Shown here piece after piece: positions 17,862-25,828 of a DNA stretch of 64,000 bases. The notes below the pieces were generated by a model. It searched no databases, was not told the DNA's origin, and worked only from the letters and a program-made list of their open reading frames with translations. This DNA is from Bacilli bacterium (lineage in GTDB: Bacteria; Bacillota_I; Bacilli_A; RFN20; CAG-826). The stretch is from the NCBI GenBank assembly GCA_035326105.1, contig DAOKYO010000001.1, forward strand, positions 1-64,000, written 5' to 3'. Made by a program: the position numbers and the translations under genes. The first letter of the stretch is position 1. Each line of letters starts with the position of its first letter.

Positions 17862-18290
17862 TTACTTTTTATTTCGATTTTTAATTTCGCGCAAAATAAG
17901 TTTTTTTAACAAAAGCAAATCTTTATCGCTAAGAGTGACATTTTTATTGACGATTCCGCTGGACCCGATTGTCATCTTGGCAAAAACAAATTCCCCAATT
18001 GAACTATAGCGATCTAGTTCATCGCGCTTTATATGTAATTTCTTGGAGGATTTGCTTTTTTGTTTGACAATCCCGGCAATGTAAATTTCGATGCTCGGAA
18101 TCAGTGTTAGAAGATCATAGTCAAAATCCATATTAACCAGGGGGTCAAAGAAACTTAAATCCAAGGCTACAACATCCGAGTAAACTCCGATTAATTTTGC
18201 GAGATCATCGCGATTGAGATATTTTTGCGCTTGGCCTCTTTTTAAAGCGGCCAGATAACGTCGCGCTAATGTTAGATTCATTTTGCCCAT
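17862..18290 (-). CDS. Protein of unknown function
   Basis: I do not recognise this 142-residue protein. It is charged and probably cytosolic: a basic N-terminus (MGKMNLTLARRYLAALKRGQ), an acidic centre (LVNMDFDYDLLTLIPSIE), a lysine-rich stretch (VKQKSKSSKKLHIKRDE) and a basic C-terminal helix ending in lysines. The start at 18290 is preferred because AGGAG lies 10 bases upstream and because a TATAAT at 18315-18320 would start transcription near 18308, leaving a further upstream ATG at 18314 untranscribed. It lies between tRNA-Lys and nifJ. Confidence 0.65.
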   Translation of the reverse strand: MGKMNLTLARRYLAALKRGQAQKYLNRDDLAKLIGVYSDVVALDLSFFDPLVNMDFDYDLLTLIPSIEIYIAGIVKQKSKSSKKLHIKRDELDRYSSIGEFVFAKMTIGSSGIVNKNVTLSDKDLLLLKKLILREIKNRNKK

Positions 18291-18314
18291 TTTATGCTCG
18301 CTCCTGATACTCAT

Positions 18315-18320
18315 ATTATA
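18315..18320 (-). promoter_or_regulatory. -10 box of the unknown gene ending at 17862
   Basis: TATAAT on the minus strand lies 24 bp upstream of the chosen start. The -35 position falls in the T-rich tail of the tRNA-Lys terminator and is poor. The box matters mainly because it decides the start codon. Confidence 0.45.
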
Positions 18321-18344
18321 CGCGCTGGAATTAAAAATAAAAAA

Positions 18345-18360
18345 CTCCCTCGAAAGGGAG
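18345..18360 (-). terminator. Terminator of tRNA-Lys
   Basis: A 6-bp stem CTCCCT/AGGGAG with a four-base loop is followed on the minus strand by six T and more T-rich sequence. It lies 11 bp past the tRNA 3' end. Confidence 0.85.
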
Positions 18361-18371
18361 AATTTATCTCA

Positions 18372-18447
<76 letters not shown>

Positions 18448-18463
18448 GCAACAAAGCGTTGTT

Positions 18464-18492
18464 ATTGTATATCAAGAAACGATTTATTGCAA
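18464..18492 (-). promoter_or_regulatory. Promoter of tRNA-Lys
   Basis: On the minus strand TTGCAA (18487-18492) and TACAAT (18464-18469) are exactly 17 bp apart, with a start near 18457, ten bases before the tRNA. Confidence 0.8.
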
Positions 18493-18500
18493 GAAGGAAA

Positions 18501-18529
18501 AAAGGCTTAGAGTTTTTCTCTAAGCCTTT
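18501..18529 (-). terminator. Terminator of the sugar ABC transporter operon
   Basis: A perfect 12-bp stem (18501-18512 with 18518-18529, five-base loop) is followed on the minus strand by a T run. It lies 24 bp past the last gene of the operon and almost touches the -35 box of the tRNA-Lys promoter. Confidence 0.9.
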
Positions 18530-18553
18530 AGTAATCAGAACTATTTAGGATTA

Positions 18554-19678
18554 TTAGGCGAGTGACAAATCACTGACCGAAATAATGCCCAAATTCGGAT
18601 TGGTGTACCAACCAAGAATACCACTATAGTTAAACTTGGCTCCAGCCGATAATGAACTGAAGAACCCAGCAATCGCGGTTTGATTGGCGGAACCGATATG
18701 ATAGGAAACATAGATTGAAACTTGGGTGTCACCTAACATACAGACAATATTGGAGTGAGTTTTACCATCCGTTGGAAGCGCACTAATTGTGTTTCCATCT
18801 TTATCCGTAAACTTAACAAATTCAAGACCATTTACCTGGACGAGTGTTCCGTCGTAATTGGTAACGGGGAACATTTGTGTCATCGGATCAATTTCAAAAT
18901 CAGAGCCGGTAAGCGTCTTGACTTCGCCGAGCTCGAATCCGACCGGCTTTTCCACTTCAACCAGACTTTCAATAAAGCTGACTTCGGCCAAACCATTGTA
19001 AGGTGAATATTCACCAATGGCCTTAACATAGTCACCAATTTGAATGTCCCGAGTTGATCCATCAAGCAAAGTTATTTGACTACCGGAGGTAGATAACTTA
19101 TATAAACCAATGGCATATCCATATTCTTGGATATAGGCGATATCAAAGTCAGGCATAATAGCCGTAACTTCGCCCTCAACCCAAACCCGTTCTTTACTTG
19201 TAGCTTTAGTCCGGATTTCGCTCAACGGCATTTTTTCGAATTTCTTCTCAGGAGCTTTGAAAACAAAGGTGTAAGTCATCGGATCGGATTCAACGCCATC
19301 AAAAATGGCCTTGGCCGTCAATGTGGCACCGATATTATCGCCGCCCACTTCCGGATAATTTGGAGTGGCAACAATGTGGTGATTATCGTCTTCGGCACCG
19401 AAAGAAAACACGCTGCCTGAATTTGGCACCCATTGAATGCCAACCGGATGACCACTAACTGTAAGTTGAGTCGTGATGGTAACCGTTTCCTCGGTATTGC
19501 CATCTAGTTCGATTGTCTCGGTGTTTAACATTCCGCGATTGTTGTAAATCAAAATCGCCGGATTGTTGATTGCTGTCGAGACCAACGAGGAAGCATCAAC
19601 ACTTTCACCGCTGCCGGAACAACCGACAAGAGCAAAAGCTGCGACAAGACCAAAAATTGTTGAAGTTACTTTTTTCAT
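18554..19678 (-). CDS. Lipoprotein with a probable OB-fold domain, in a sugar ABC transporter operon
   Basis: The 374-residue product has a lipoprotein signal peptide (MKKVTSTIFGLVAAFALVGC, lipobox LVGC, Cys20), so it should be anchored outside the membrane. Residues 50-150 look like an immunoglobulin-type beta domain. The segment from about 165 to 250 (VWVEGEVTAIMPDFDIAYIQ, then IQIGDYVKAIGEYSPYNG) resembles the OB-fold domains of secreted nuclease-like or binding proteins such as YhcR. No nuclease motif is visible. It starts 14 bp after the solute-binding protein gene and AAGGAG precedes the ATG, so it belongs to the operon. A role in ligand capture at the surface is an inference. Confidence 0.75.
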   Translation of the reverse strand: MKKVTSTIFGLVAAFALVGCSGSGESVDASSLVSTAINNPAILIYNNRGMLNTETIELDGNTEETVTITTQLTVSGHPVGIQWVPNSGSVFSFGAEDDNHHIVATPNYPEVGGDNIGATLTAKAIFDGVESDPMTYTFVFKAPEKKFEKMPLSEIRTKATSKERVWVEGEVTAIMPDFDIAYIQEYGYAIGLYKLSTSGSQITLLDGSTRDIQIGDYVKAIGEYSPYNGLAEVSFIESLVEVEKPVGFELGEVKTLTGSDFEIDPMTQMFPVTNYDGTLVQVNGLEFVKFTDKDGNTISALPTDGKTHSNIVCMLGDTQVSIYVSYHIGSANQTAIAGFFSSLSAGAKFNYSGILGWYTNPNLGIISVSDLSLA

Positions 19679-19692
19679 TATTTTTCTCCTTG

Positions 19693-21192
19693 TTATTTCT
19701 TGATATATGGTTTCAAAGTCGTCAATATGTCGGCTAAAACACCATCAACCGTCGCCCCTTCATCATTGAAAACGCGGGGGACAATGTTGCTTACCGCCGA
19801 ACGAATCTCTGAAGAGCCATAGAATCCTGGATCAACAAACTTTACCCAAGAACTGTCTTCGGCATCATAAACATCAACATTCAATTGAGCCGCATTAATT
19901 ACTGCCAATTGGGAAGCTGTTTTACCATCGGTATTGCTTAAGAAATCAAGATAGGTCTGAGTGTTAGCCATTGTTTTAGTAACCGGATAATAAGCCGTTC
20001 CTAAAGCAAATCTATCATTAACCTGGGTGGTTAAATACTTAATCAACTTCCAGCTATAAGCTTTTGCTTCGTCGCTGCCTTGATCAAATAACATCAAGTT
20101 AGTTCCCTGGGAGATAACATACTTGGTCTCTCCTTGGTTAAAAGGAATGGCGTTGATGCTTACTTTAAAAGCATTATTCGGTGGAATGTTCGAAGTGACA
20201 CCCGCCGAAGAAGAAATTGTAAAAATAGTCTTATTGGCATTGAATGGTGTCGAGGAGAAACTTGATTCACCCCAGTTTTGAGGAACACCAATAACGCTTT
20301 CATGCGCCATCTCTTGGAAGAACGATAAGGCAGCACGGGTCTCAGCTGAATCAAATTGGAGATACCCGCTGCGGATATCATTACCCATCTCGGTATAAGT
20401 TCCACCCCAATCACGGACAATCGTGATAAAGAAGTTTGCCGTTGAATCCCATGAGAAAGGACGGAAGTTGTTTTCGTTGGTCTGTGTTAAATCCAATAAA
20501 ACTTGAGCCTTTTCTTCAGAAGTCAATTTATCGCCCGCCGGAACCAAAATGTTTCCGTCTAAATCGATATATTTTCCGTAATAGTCGCCGTCTTTCATAA
20601 TTGTAAGAATCTTTTCACCGACAACCTTTGCTTCTTGCCAGGTCTCTGGAACTTTAATGGTGTTGGTTTCATCCTTGGCCATAATCCAATCAACGAACGT
20701 TTGATTGGCCACCATTACTTCCGTCGATTTGTTGAATGGAAGCCCCATGGTGTATGGATTTTCATAGTCATTAGTCCCATCCTGATTTTTGTGGAAAGCC
20801 AAACTTTGATTTTCCACAAGATAGTCTTGGTTGAAATCGGTAAGATCAACACCATCTTCGCCCGCGATATAACTGTCAAGCGGTAAAAGAATGTTAGCCA
20901 TCATATAGCTTGCCATATGATCTGGATAACCAACAGCGATGTTGGGATAGGCTGAATTTGAAACTGAAAGATTGATGGCTTGCTGTAAATTGTCATATCC
21001 ACCTTTAGTCTCATACTTAATCGCAAACTCCGGATTTTCACTCTGGAATTGATCGATTAATGGCTGTAATACGCCGTTGACCGTAGCCCCGAATCCCGTC
21101 CAAAAAGTAATTGACTTCTTGTTTCCGCATCCCGAGAGAAGAGCAACAGAAGTAAGCGCCGCTAAACTTAAGAAACGAACTTTGTTTTTCAT
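19693..21192 (-). CDS. Extracellular solute-binding lipoprotein of a CUT1-type sugar ABC importer
   Basis: The 499-residue protein has a lipoprotein signal with lipobox LLSGC (Cys22), followed by the family 1 solute-binding fold: an opening ITFWTGFG strand, then PLIDQFQSENPEFAIKYE, a segment GYPDHMASYM typical of the first lobe, and the second-lobe motif AKAYSWKLIKYLTT near residue 390. It captures an oligosaccharide or glycerol-phosphate type ligand and passes it to the two permeases encoded upstream. The exact sugar cannot be told from sequence. AGGAC and a stronger AAAGGAG lie upstream of the ATG. Confidence 0.93.
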   Translation of the reverse strand: MKNKVRFLSLAALTSVALLSGCGNKKSITFWTGFGATVNGVLQPLIDQFQSENPEFAIKYETKGGYDNLQQAINLSVSNSAYPNIAVGYPDHMASYMMANILLPLDSYIAGEDGVDLTDFNQDYLVENQSLAFHKNQDGTNDYENPYTMGLPFNKSTEVMVANQTFVDWIMAKDETNTIKVPETWQEAKVVGEKILTIMKDGDYYGKYIDLDGNILVPAGDKLTSEEKAQVLLDLTQTNENNFRPFSWDSTANFFITIVRDWGGTYTEMGNDIRSGYLQFDSAETRAALSFFQEMAHESVIGVPQNWGESSFSSTPFNANKTIFTISSSAGVTSNIPPNNAFKVSINAIPFNQGETKYVISQGTNLMLFDQGSDEAKAYSWKLIKYLTTQVNDRFALGTAYYPVTKTMANTQTYLDFLSNTDGKTASQLAVINAAQLNVDVYDAEDSSWVKFVDPGFYGSSEIRSAVSNIVPRVFNDEGATVDGVLADILTTLKPYIKK

Positions 21193-21256
21193 GTCCTCTG
21201 AAAAACTCCTTTCAATTGTTTTTTTGCAACAATCTATATTCTAACCATACTCTATT

Positions 21257-22174
21257 TTAGCCTTTAATTCCACTTCTGGAAACACCACGCATGATATATT
21301 TCCGGAAGAAAATAAAGACTAACAATAAAGGTGCTGTAACAACCATGGAGCCAGCAATCTTGACGGTATCCTCGCTTTTGAATTCACTGGTAAATAAACT
21401 CATTAAGCCGTTGGAAACCAACTTCATATCCTGTCCCGTGATTGGGTTAGTACCACTTGCAATTAGGTTCGGCCATATATAGGCATTCCACGAACCCATC
21501 ATATTTAAGATGATGATTGTTACTATGGTCGGCATGGCGATTGGAACCATGACTTTGACCAAGTAGTGGAATTCTCCATAACCATCAACTTTCGATGCCA
21601 AGTATAATTCATTTGGAATTTGCTGGAATGTTTGTCGCAGATAGAAAATATAGAAAACGCTGATACCATGTACCAAAATCAAAGCGGCGAAAGTATTTGC
21701 CCATTGCAATGAAATTGCCGTCTGATAGTTAGTGATAATCATCATTTCGCCTGGAACCATCATCGTTGCCAAGAAGACGGTAAACAGAAGATTTTTTCCT
21801 TTAAATTCTAAGCGAGCAAAAGCGAAGGCCGCCAAAACTGAGGTAACGACGGTAAATGCGGTTGAAGCAATTGCCACGATGGCCGTATTGAGAAAATACT
21901 GCCCGAAGTTACCTTTAGTCCCAAAAATCTTTGAGAAATTCAAGAACGATATCTCATTGAATGGAATAAATAAGCGAAGAATTTTTCTTTGCTGCTCAAT
22001 CTGGTAAGCGTCCGATGATTTTAATGAAGTAACAATCATAAACCAGAACGGTAGCAAAATAAACAAAGCGAATAAAGTCAAAAAGGTAAATAGAAGAACC
22101 CGAGAAATAACAAATTTGGTCTTCCAAATCTTCCGTTCTTTTTCACTAGCGAAGTACATTTCATGTTGTGCCAT
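21257..22174 (-). CDS. Sugar ABC transporter permease (MalG/UgpE type)
   Basis: The 305-residue inner membrane protein has six predicted membrane segments and the cytoplasmic EAA loop that docks the ATPase, visible as ELYLASKVDGYGEFHYLVKV followed by VPIAMPT. It pairs with the larger permease encoded 12 bp upstream. AAGGAGG lies 6 bases before the ATG. The C-terminus (RGVSRSGIKG) fits the CUT1 permease family. Confidence 0.95.
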   Translation of the reverse strand: MAQHEMYFASEKERKIWKTKFVISRVLLFTFLTLFALFILLPFWFMIVTSLKSSDAYQIEQQRKILRLFIPFNEISFLNFSKIFGTKGNFGQYFLNTAIVAIASTAFTVVTSVLAAFAFARLEFKGKNLLFTVFLATMMVPGEMMIITNYQTAISLQWANTFAALILVHGISVFYIFYLRQTFQQIPNELYLASKVDGYGEFHYLVKVMVPIAMPTIVTIIILNMMGSWNAYIWPNLIASGTNPITGQDMKLVSNGLMSLFTSEFKSEDTVKIAGSMVVTAPLLLVFIFFRKYIMRGVSRSGIKG

Positions 22175-22186
22175 AAGATTTCCTCC

Positions 22187-23293
22187 TTAGTAGTGAACGC
22201 GGGTTTTCGAAACCTGCATCTGTATCACGGTAATCAAAAGAATGATAATCAATAGAACAACCGAACCGGCTGCCGCTACTGGAAGTCTCAATTGACGATT
22301 AGCATAAATATAACCAACAACTGTCAACCATTCGGTGGTTGACGCACCGCCGAAGTCGCCAGCGCCATTATTAGCTGATCCGTTGCCGAATAGAGACATA
22401 ACTCCCGTATAGGCTTTAAATGAACCAATAAACGACGTAATTGTAATATATAGTAACTGAGGGCTGAGTAGTGGAACTGTTATTCGCCTAAAAATAGTGA
22501 ATCGACTGCTGCCGTCTATTCTAGCCGCATCGTAATATTGACGATCAATACTGGCAAGGCCACTCATAAAAACGAGAATTTTAAAGGCAATCCCGGTCCA
22601 AACTGTATAGGTAATAATAGCCACGCCCATGGTGAATCTCGTCGGAGCGATAACCCCGGAGATACCCGTTGAAATCCACGACCGCGACGAAACGCCAAAT
22701 AGGGCCATAAGTTGATTGACTAGCCCCGATTCATACGGGCCAAACATAACATTAAACACCATTCCTAGAGCAATCGTATTGGTAACATACGGAAGAAAGA
22801 AAATGGTTTGATAAACTCCGCGCATCCACTTTAGCGAGTTCAGGAAAACCGCAATCAGTAAGGATATGAGAATAGTCAACGGAACCGAAACCAAAGTAAG
22901 AATAGCTGTATTAAGAAGCGAGCGTAGAAAATCCGAACTCGTTAATACATAGTAGAAATTTTGAAAACCAAATGACGGGGCGGTAACCGGCGTCAAAAGA
23001 TCCGGGTTTTGGGAGTTTGCCAACTGAACAAAATAATTGCTGAGGGCAAAAGAGCCCGCGCCATCTTGCCAGTTAAAATTATTAATAAAGGCAATAATGG
23101 TGGTATTGATGATTGGATATACCGTAAATATTGTTAGAAAAAATAAAGCTGGTATCAAGGCAATCCACGCCTTGGCCGAAATTGATATATTGCGTTTAGG
23201 CTTGCGGGTTTCTAAGGTCGGGCGTTCGCTGAGTTTTAGCGAAGTTCCGCCGGAAGAAACTTCCGCATCGGGACTTTTTACGATTTTTCTCAT
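22187..23293 (-). CDS. Sugar ABC transporter permease (MalF/UgpA type)
   Basis: This 368-residue membrane protein carries an extra charged N-terminal tail of about 40 residues before the first membrane segment (AWIALIPALFFLTIFTVYP). The EAA loop appears as YYDAARIDGSSRFTIFRRIT followed by VPLLSP. It forms the heterodimeric channel with the downstream permease. GGAGG lies 5 bases before the ATG and the gene begins 9 bp after the ATPase gene. Confidence 0.94.
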   Translation of the reverse strand: MRKIVKSPDAEVSSGGTSLKLSERPTLETRKPKRNISISAKAWIALIPALFFLTIFTVYPIINTTIIAFINNFNWQDGAGSFALSNYFVQLANSQNPDLLTPVTAPSFGFQNFYYVLTSSDFLRSLLNTAILTLVSVPLTILISLLIAVFLNSLKWMRGVYQTIFFLPYVTNTIALGMVFNVMFGPYESGLVNQLMALFGVSSRSWISTGISGVIAPTRFTMGVAIITYTVWTGIAFKILVFMSGLASIDRQYYDAARIDGSSRFTIFRRITVPLLSPQLLYITITSFIGSFKAYTGVMSLFGNGSANNGAGDFGGASTTEWLTVVGYIYANRQLRLPVAAAGSVVLLIIILLITVIQMQVSKTRVHY

Positions 23294-23302
23294 GCCGCCT
23301 CC

Positions 23303-24673
23303 TTATTTAATTCTCTCGCCACTCTCTTCAAAAACGTAGAAGCGCTTGGCGAACATGTCGATTCTGTCTTTTCCAAGAATATCTTTTCTTAATTCCGATG
23401 GAATAATAACCCGGACTTTGGAATTTTCCTGATCATGAACTTTACCAATAATGGAAATATCCCGTCCGATATGTTCAATATAACGGATGTCCAACGGAAT
23501 AATGCCTTCGCTTTCGACTTTGACTAAAGAGAAAGACTCTGGTCTGATACCAATTATCACTGGACGATTTACGCCTAACGAAGCCCGATAAGAAAATACC
23601 TTTTGCTTAAAATCATCGGCCTTTAAATGGCACCCGTTGTTAGAAACATATAGATAAATGTTTTCCAAAGTGAGAGCAAACGGAATCTTTTCCGGTTCTC
23701 CCGATGGAACCGGGTTGCCCTTAGTAGGAACAAAGGGCTTAACCGCTTCGCCGTTAAGCATTGTCATATATTCTTCAAATGAAGGTTTAAACCCAAATTC
23801 GGCAGCAATTTGGAAAATACCCTCATCCAATAAAGAGAATTTTCCCTTGCTCTTGTAACCCGAATCAAACAATTTGCCATCAATATATAATTTGCCGGCT
23901 TTTAATTCGCCTTCAAAAATGTTGATCGCCGGGTTACCGAGGAATTTGGCGACAAATAAGTTGGCTGGTTCATCATAAACGGTTTGCGGTTCGTCAATTT
24001 GTTGAACGACACCGTGGTTCATAACAACGATAACATCAGAAATCGACATCGCTTCTTCCTGGTCGTGGGTAACGAAAACGGTTGTTACTCCACTTGAACG
24101 TTGAATACGTTTAATTTCTTCCCGAGTCTGTAACCGCAAGCGGGCATCAAGGTTGGATAATGGTTCATCGAGTAACAAAACCCGCGGACGTTTAGCCAAA
24201 GCCCGAGCGATTGCCACCCGTTGTTGTTGTCCGCCGGATAATTCCTTTGGTTTTCGATCCAAAAGATTTCCGATATCAACCAAATTAGCGGCCTCTTGAG
24301 CCAATGTTTCCATTTCTTCTTTGCTTAACTTTGGACGAACGTTATACAAAGGAAATTGAATGTTTTGTCTTACGCTTAAATGCGGATAAAGGGCATAGTT
24401 TTGGAAAACTAATCCAATTCCCCGATTTTCCGGCGGAACGTTAGTAACATCCAAATCGCCAAACCAAATTTTTCCGCCAGTTGGTTTATGTAATCCAGCA
24501 ATCATATAAAGAGTGGTGGATTTTCCACATCCTGATGGACCTAATAGGCCCAATAATTTTCCGTCGGGAACGATGATGCTCATGTCATCAACGGCATGTA
24601 CATCCTCACTGATACCTTCTTTAGTTTTTCGTCCGGGGAATATCTTTGTTAAGTGTTCAAGCTTTACTTCCAT
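23303..24673 (-). CDS. Sugar ABC transporter ATP-binding protein (UgpC/MsmX type) with an enlarged C-terminal region
   Basis: The ATPase drives the importer encoded downstream. Walker A GPSGCGKST is at residues 45-53, followed by the Q-loop (FQNYALYPH), signature LSGGQQQRVAIARAL, Walker B VLLLDEP and the switch His in VTHDQEEA. Members of this family are usually 360-375 residues; this one has 456, because about 85 extra residues (about 275-360, rich in charged residues and containing a Pro/Gly stretch TKGNPVPSGEPEKIP) split the C-terminal OB-type regulatory domain before RPVIIGIRPESFSL. The ATG at 24673 has AGGAGG 7 bases upstream; a longer frame lacks one. Confidence 0.94.
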   Translation of the reverse strand: MEVKLEHLTKIFPGRKTKEGISEDVHAVDDMSIIVPDGKLLGLLGPSGCGKSTTLYMIAGLHKPTGGKIWFGDLDVTNVPPENRGIGLVFQNYALYPHLSVRQNIQFPLYNVRPKLSKEEMETLAQEAANLVDIGNLLDRKPKELSGGQQQRVAIARALAKRPRVLLLDEPLSNLDARLRLQTREEIKRIQRSSGVTTVFVTHDQEEAMSISDVIVVMNHGVVQQIDEPQTVYDEPANLFVAKFLGNPAINIFEGELKAGKLYIDGKLFDSGYKSKGKFSLLDEGIFQIAAEFGFKPSFEEYMTMLNGEAVKPFVPTKGNPVPSGEPEKIPFALTLENIYLYVSNNGCHLKADDFKQKVFSYRASLGVNRPVIIGIRPESFSLVKVESEGIIPLDIRYIEHIGRDISIIGKVHDQENSKVRVIIPSELRKDILGKDRIDMFAKRFYVFEESGERIK

Positions 24674-24712
24674 GGTTTTTCCTCCTACAGAACACACTGC
24701 GTTTAGCACTAA

Positions 24713-24741
24713 ATTATATTAGCATACTTACTTCTTATTAA
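24713..24741 (-). promoter_or_regulatory. Promoter of the sugar ABC transporter operon
   Basis: TATAAT (24713-24718) is preceded at 17 bp by TTAATA (24736-24741) on the minus strand. It gives a leader of about 35 nt. No catabolite-type operator that I could recognise overlaps it. Confidence 0.6.
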
Positions 24742-24795
24742 CCACCGAAAAAAATAGAAAAAATGTAAGGGCTTACTTAAAAAATTACTTAAAAA

Positions 24796-24818
24796 GCCCA
24801 TATCATCGGTATACGGGC
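24796..24818 (-). terminator. Terminator after the RDD gene pair
   Basis: On the minus strand GCCCGTAT pairs with ATATGGGC (one G-U), with a seven-base loop, and is followed by TTTTTAAG and a later T run. The G-U becomes an A-C mismatch on the plus strand, so it acts on minus-strand transcripts. It lies 57 bp past the RDD gene stop. Confidence 0.75.
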
Positions 24819-24874
24819 GATAAAACAAAGCTTGTCGACATATTTTTACCGAAAAAACCAGTTAAATTCAACTA

Positions 24875-25825
24875 TTATCGATTCCGCTCTTCTTCTATTT
24901 CCTTCTTTGCCTGAGCAATTTGATCCGCATTTATTCTTGCCTGCGTTACAATTTTTTTATCGAATCTTTCCTCTTCGTTTACATCATTGAAAATTAGCGA
25001 CTCACGCCGGTTAACCGTAATTGAAAGGGCCAATAAATCCGTTAAACTACGCCTATCTTTTCTAATCGCCGCCATCGCGAAAGAAATTATGGGCCCCCCA
25101 AGAAATAGGCCGATATAATTTATCAGAATAAACGATAATCCGCGAAAAACAATTTGCCCTTTATCCATCCGGTAGCCCAGAGAATTTGCATGGGCGATAC
25201 CCAGCGACCACTCGCCCAACGTAGCTCCATCTTTAAATAAAAGTGGGGTTGCCAGATATACTATTAAAACCATCGGTACCAAGGATATAAGATGCGCCGC
25301 TCCCTGACGGTTACTCAGTTTATTGTTTAAGTCGGAATAAGCGGGATTAATCTCCAAATCATCGATTGCTTTTTGATATAAATCTTTATAAAGCGCTTTA
25401 ACATCCGCTTCCTTATCGTCAGGATAAGCGACTTTCCAAGGCTCGTTATCAGGAATATCCACATACCAATTAAAGAGCGTATCTTCCGCGTCTTTCTTTA
25501 AAAAATTACTATAGTATTCTTCTGAAGAATAATTTATAGAGGCCAATCCACTCGTAACATAATAGTTATAAATCGCCTTAGGATACTCTTCTTCGCTATA
25601 AGCGATAACTCCTCCGTTATCTTCTCCACTTTGAAAAAGGCCGGATGATATTTGAATGGCGTAAGCCTGATCAGCCAGTTCGTTTCCTTGATAGTATTGG
25701 TTAACAATGGGTACGGCAATATAAGAAAAAAGCATGGCTGCGCCAAAAAAAACAATGGCAACATCGATGATTATCGAAAATAAGCGCCGAAAAGTATCCG
25801 CTAAGACAATATGCTTGCTTTGCAT
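24875..25825 (-). CDS. RDD family membrane protein (second of a pair)
   Basis: The 316-residue protein has the RDD layout: an N-terminal membrane segment preceded by the Arg motif (LADTFRRLFSIIIDVAIVFF), and a C-terminal membrane pair with GATLGEWSLGIAHANSLGYR and a DLLALSITVNRRES tail. Between them lies a large acidic segment (about residues 45-180), probably outside the cell, which ordinary RDD proteins lack. It begins 3 bp after the paralogous gene, with a weak ribosome site, so expression is likely coupled. RDD proteins are implicated in transport, but no substrate is evident here. Confidence 0.85.
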   Translation of the reverse strand: MQSKHIVLADTFRRLFSIIIDVAIVFFGAAMLFSYIAVPIVNQYYQGNELADQAYAIQISSGLFQSGEDNGGVIAYSEEEYPKAIYNYYVTSGLASINYSSEEYYSNFLKKDAEDTLFNWYVDIPDNEPWKVAYPDDKEADVKALYKDLYQKAIDDLEINPAYSDLNNKLSNRQGAAHLISLVPMVLIVYLATPLLFKDGATLGEWSLGIAHANSLGYRMDKGQIVFRGLSFILINYIGLFLGGPIISFAMAAIRKDRRSLTDLLALSITVNRRESLIFNDVNEEERFDKKIVTQARINADQIAQAKKEIEEERNR

Positions 25826-25828
25826 TTA

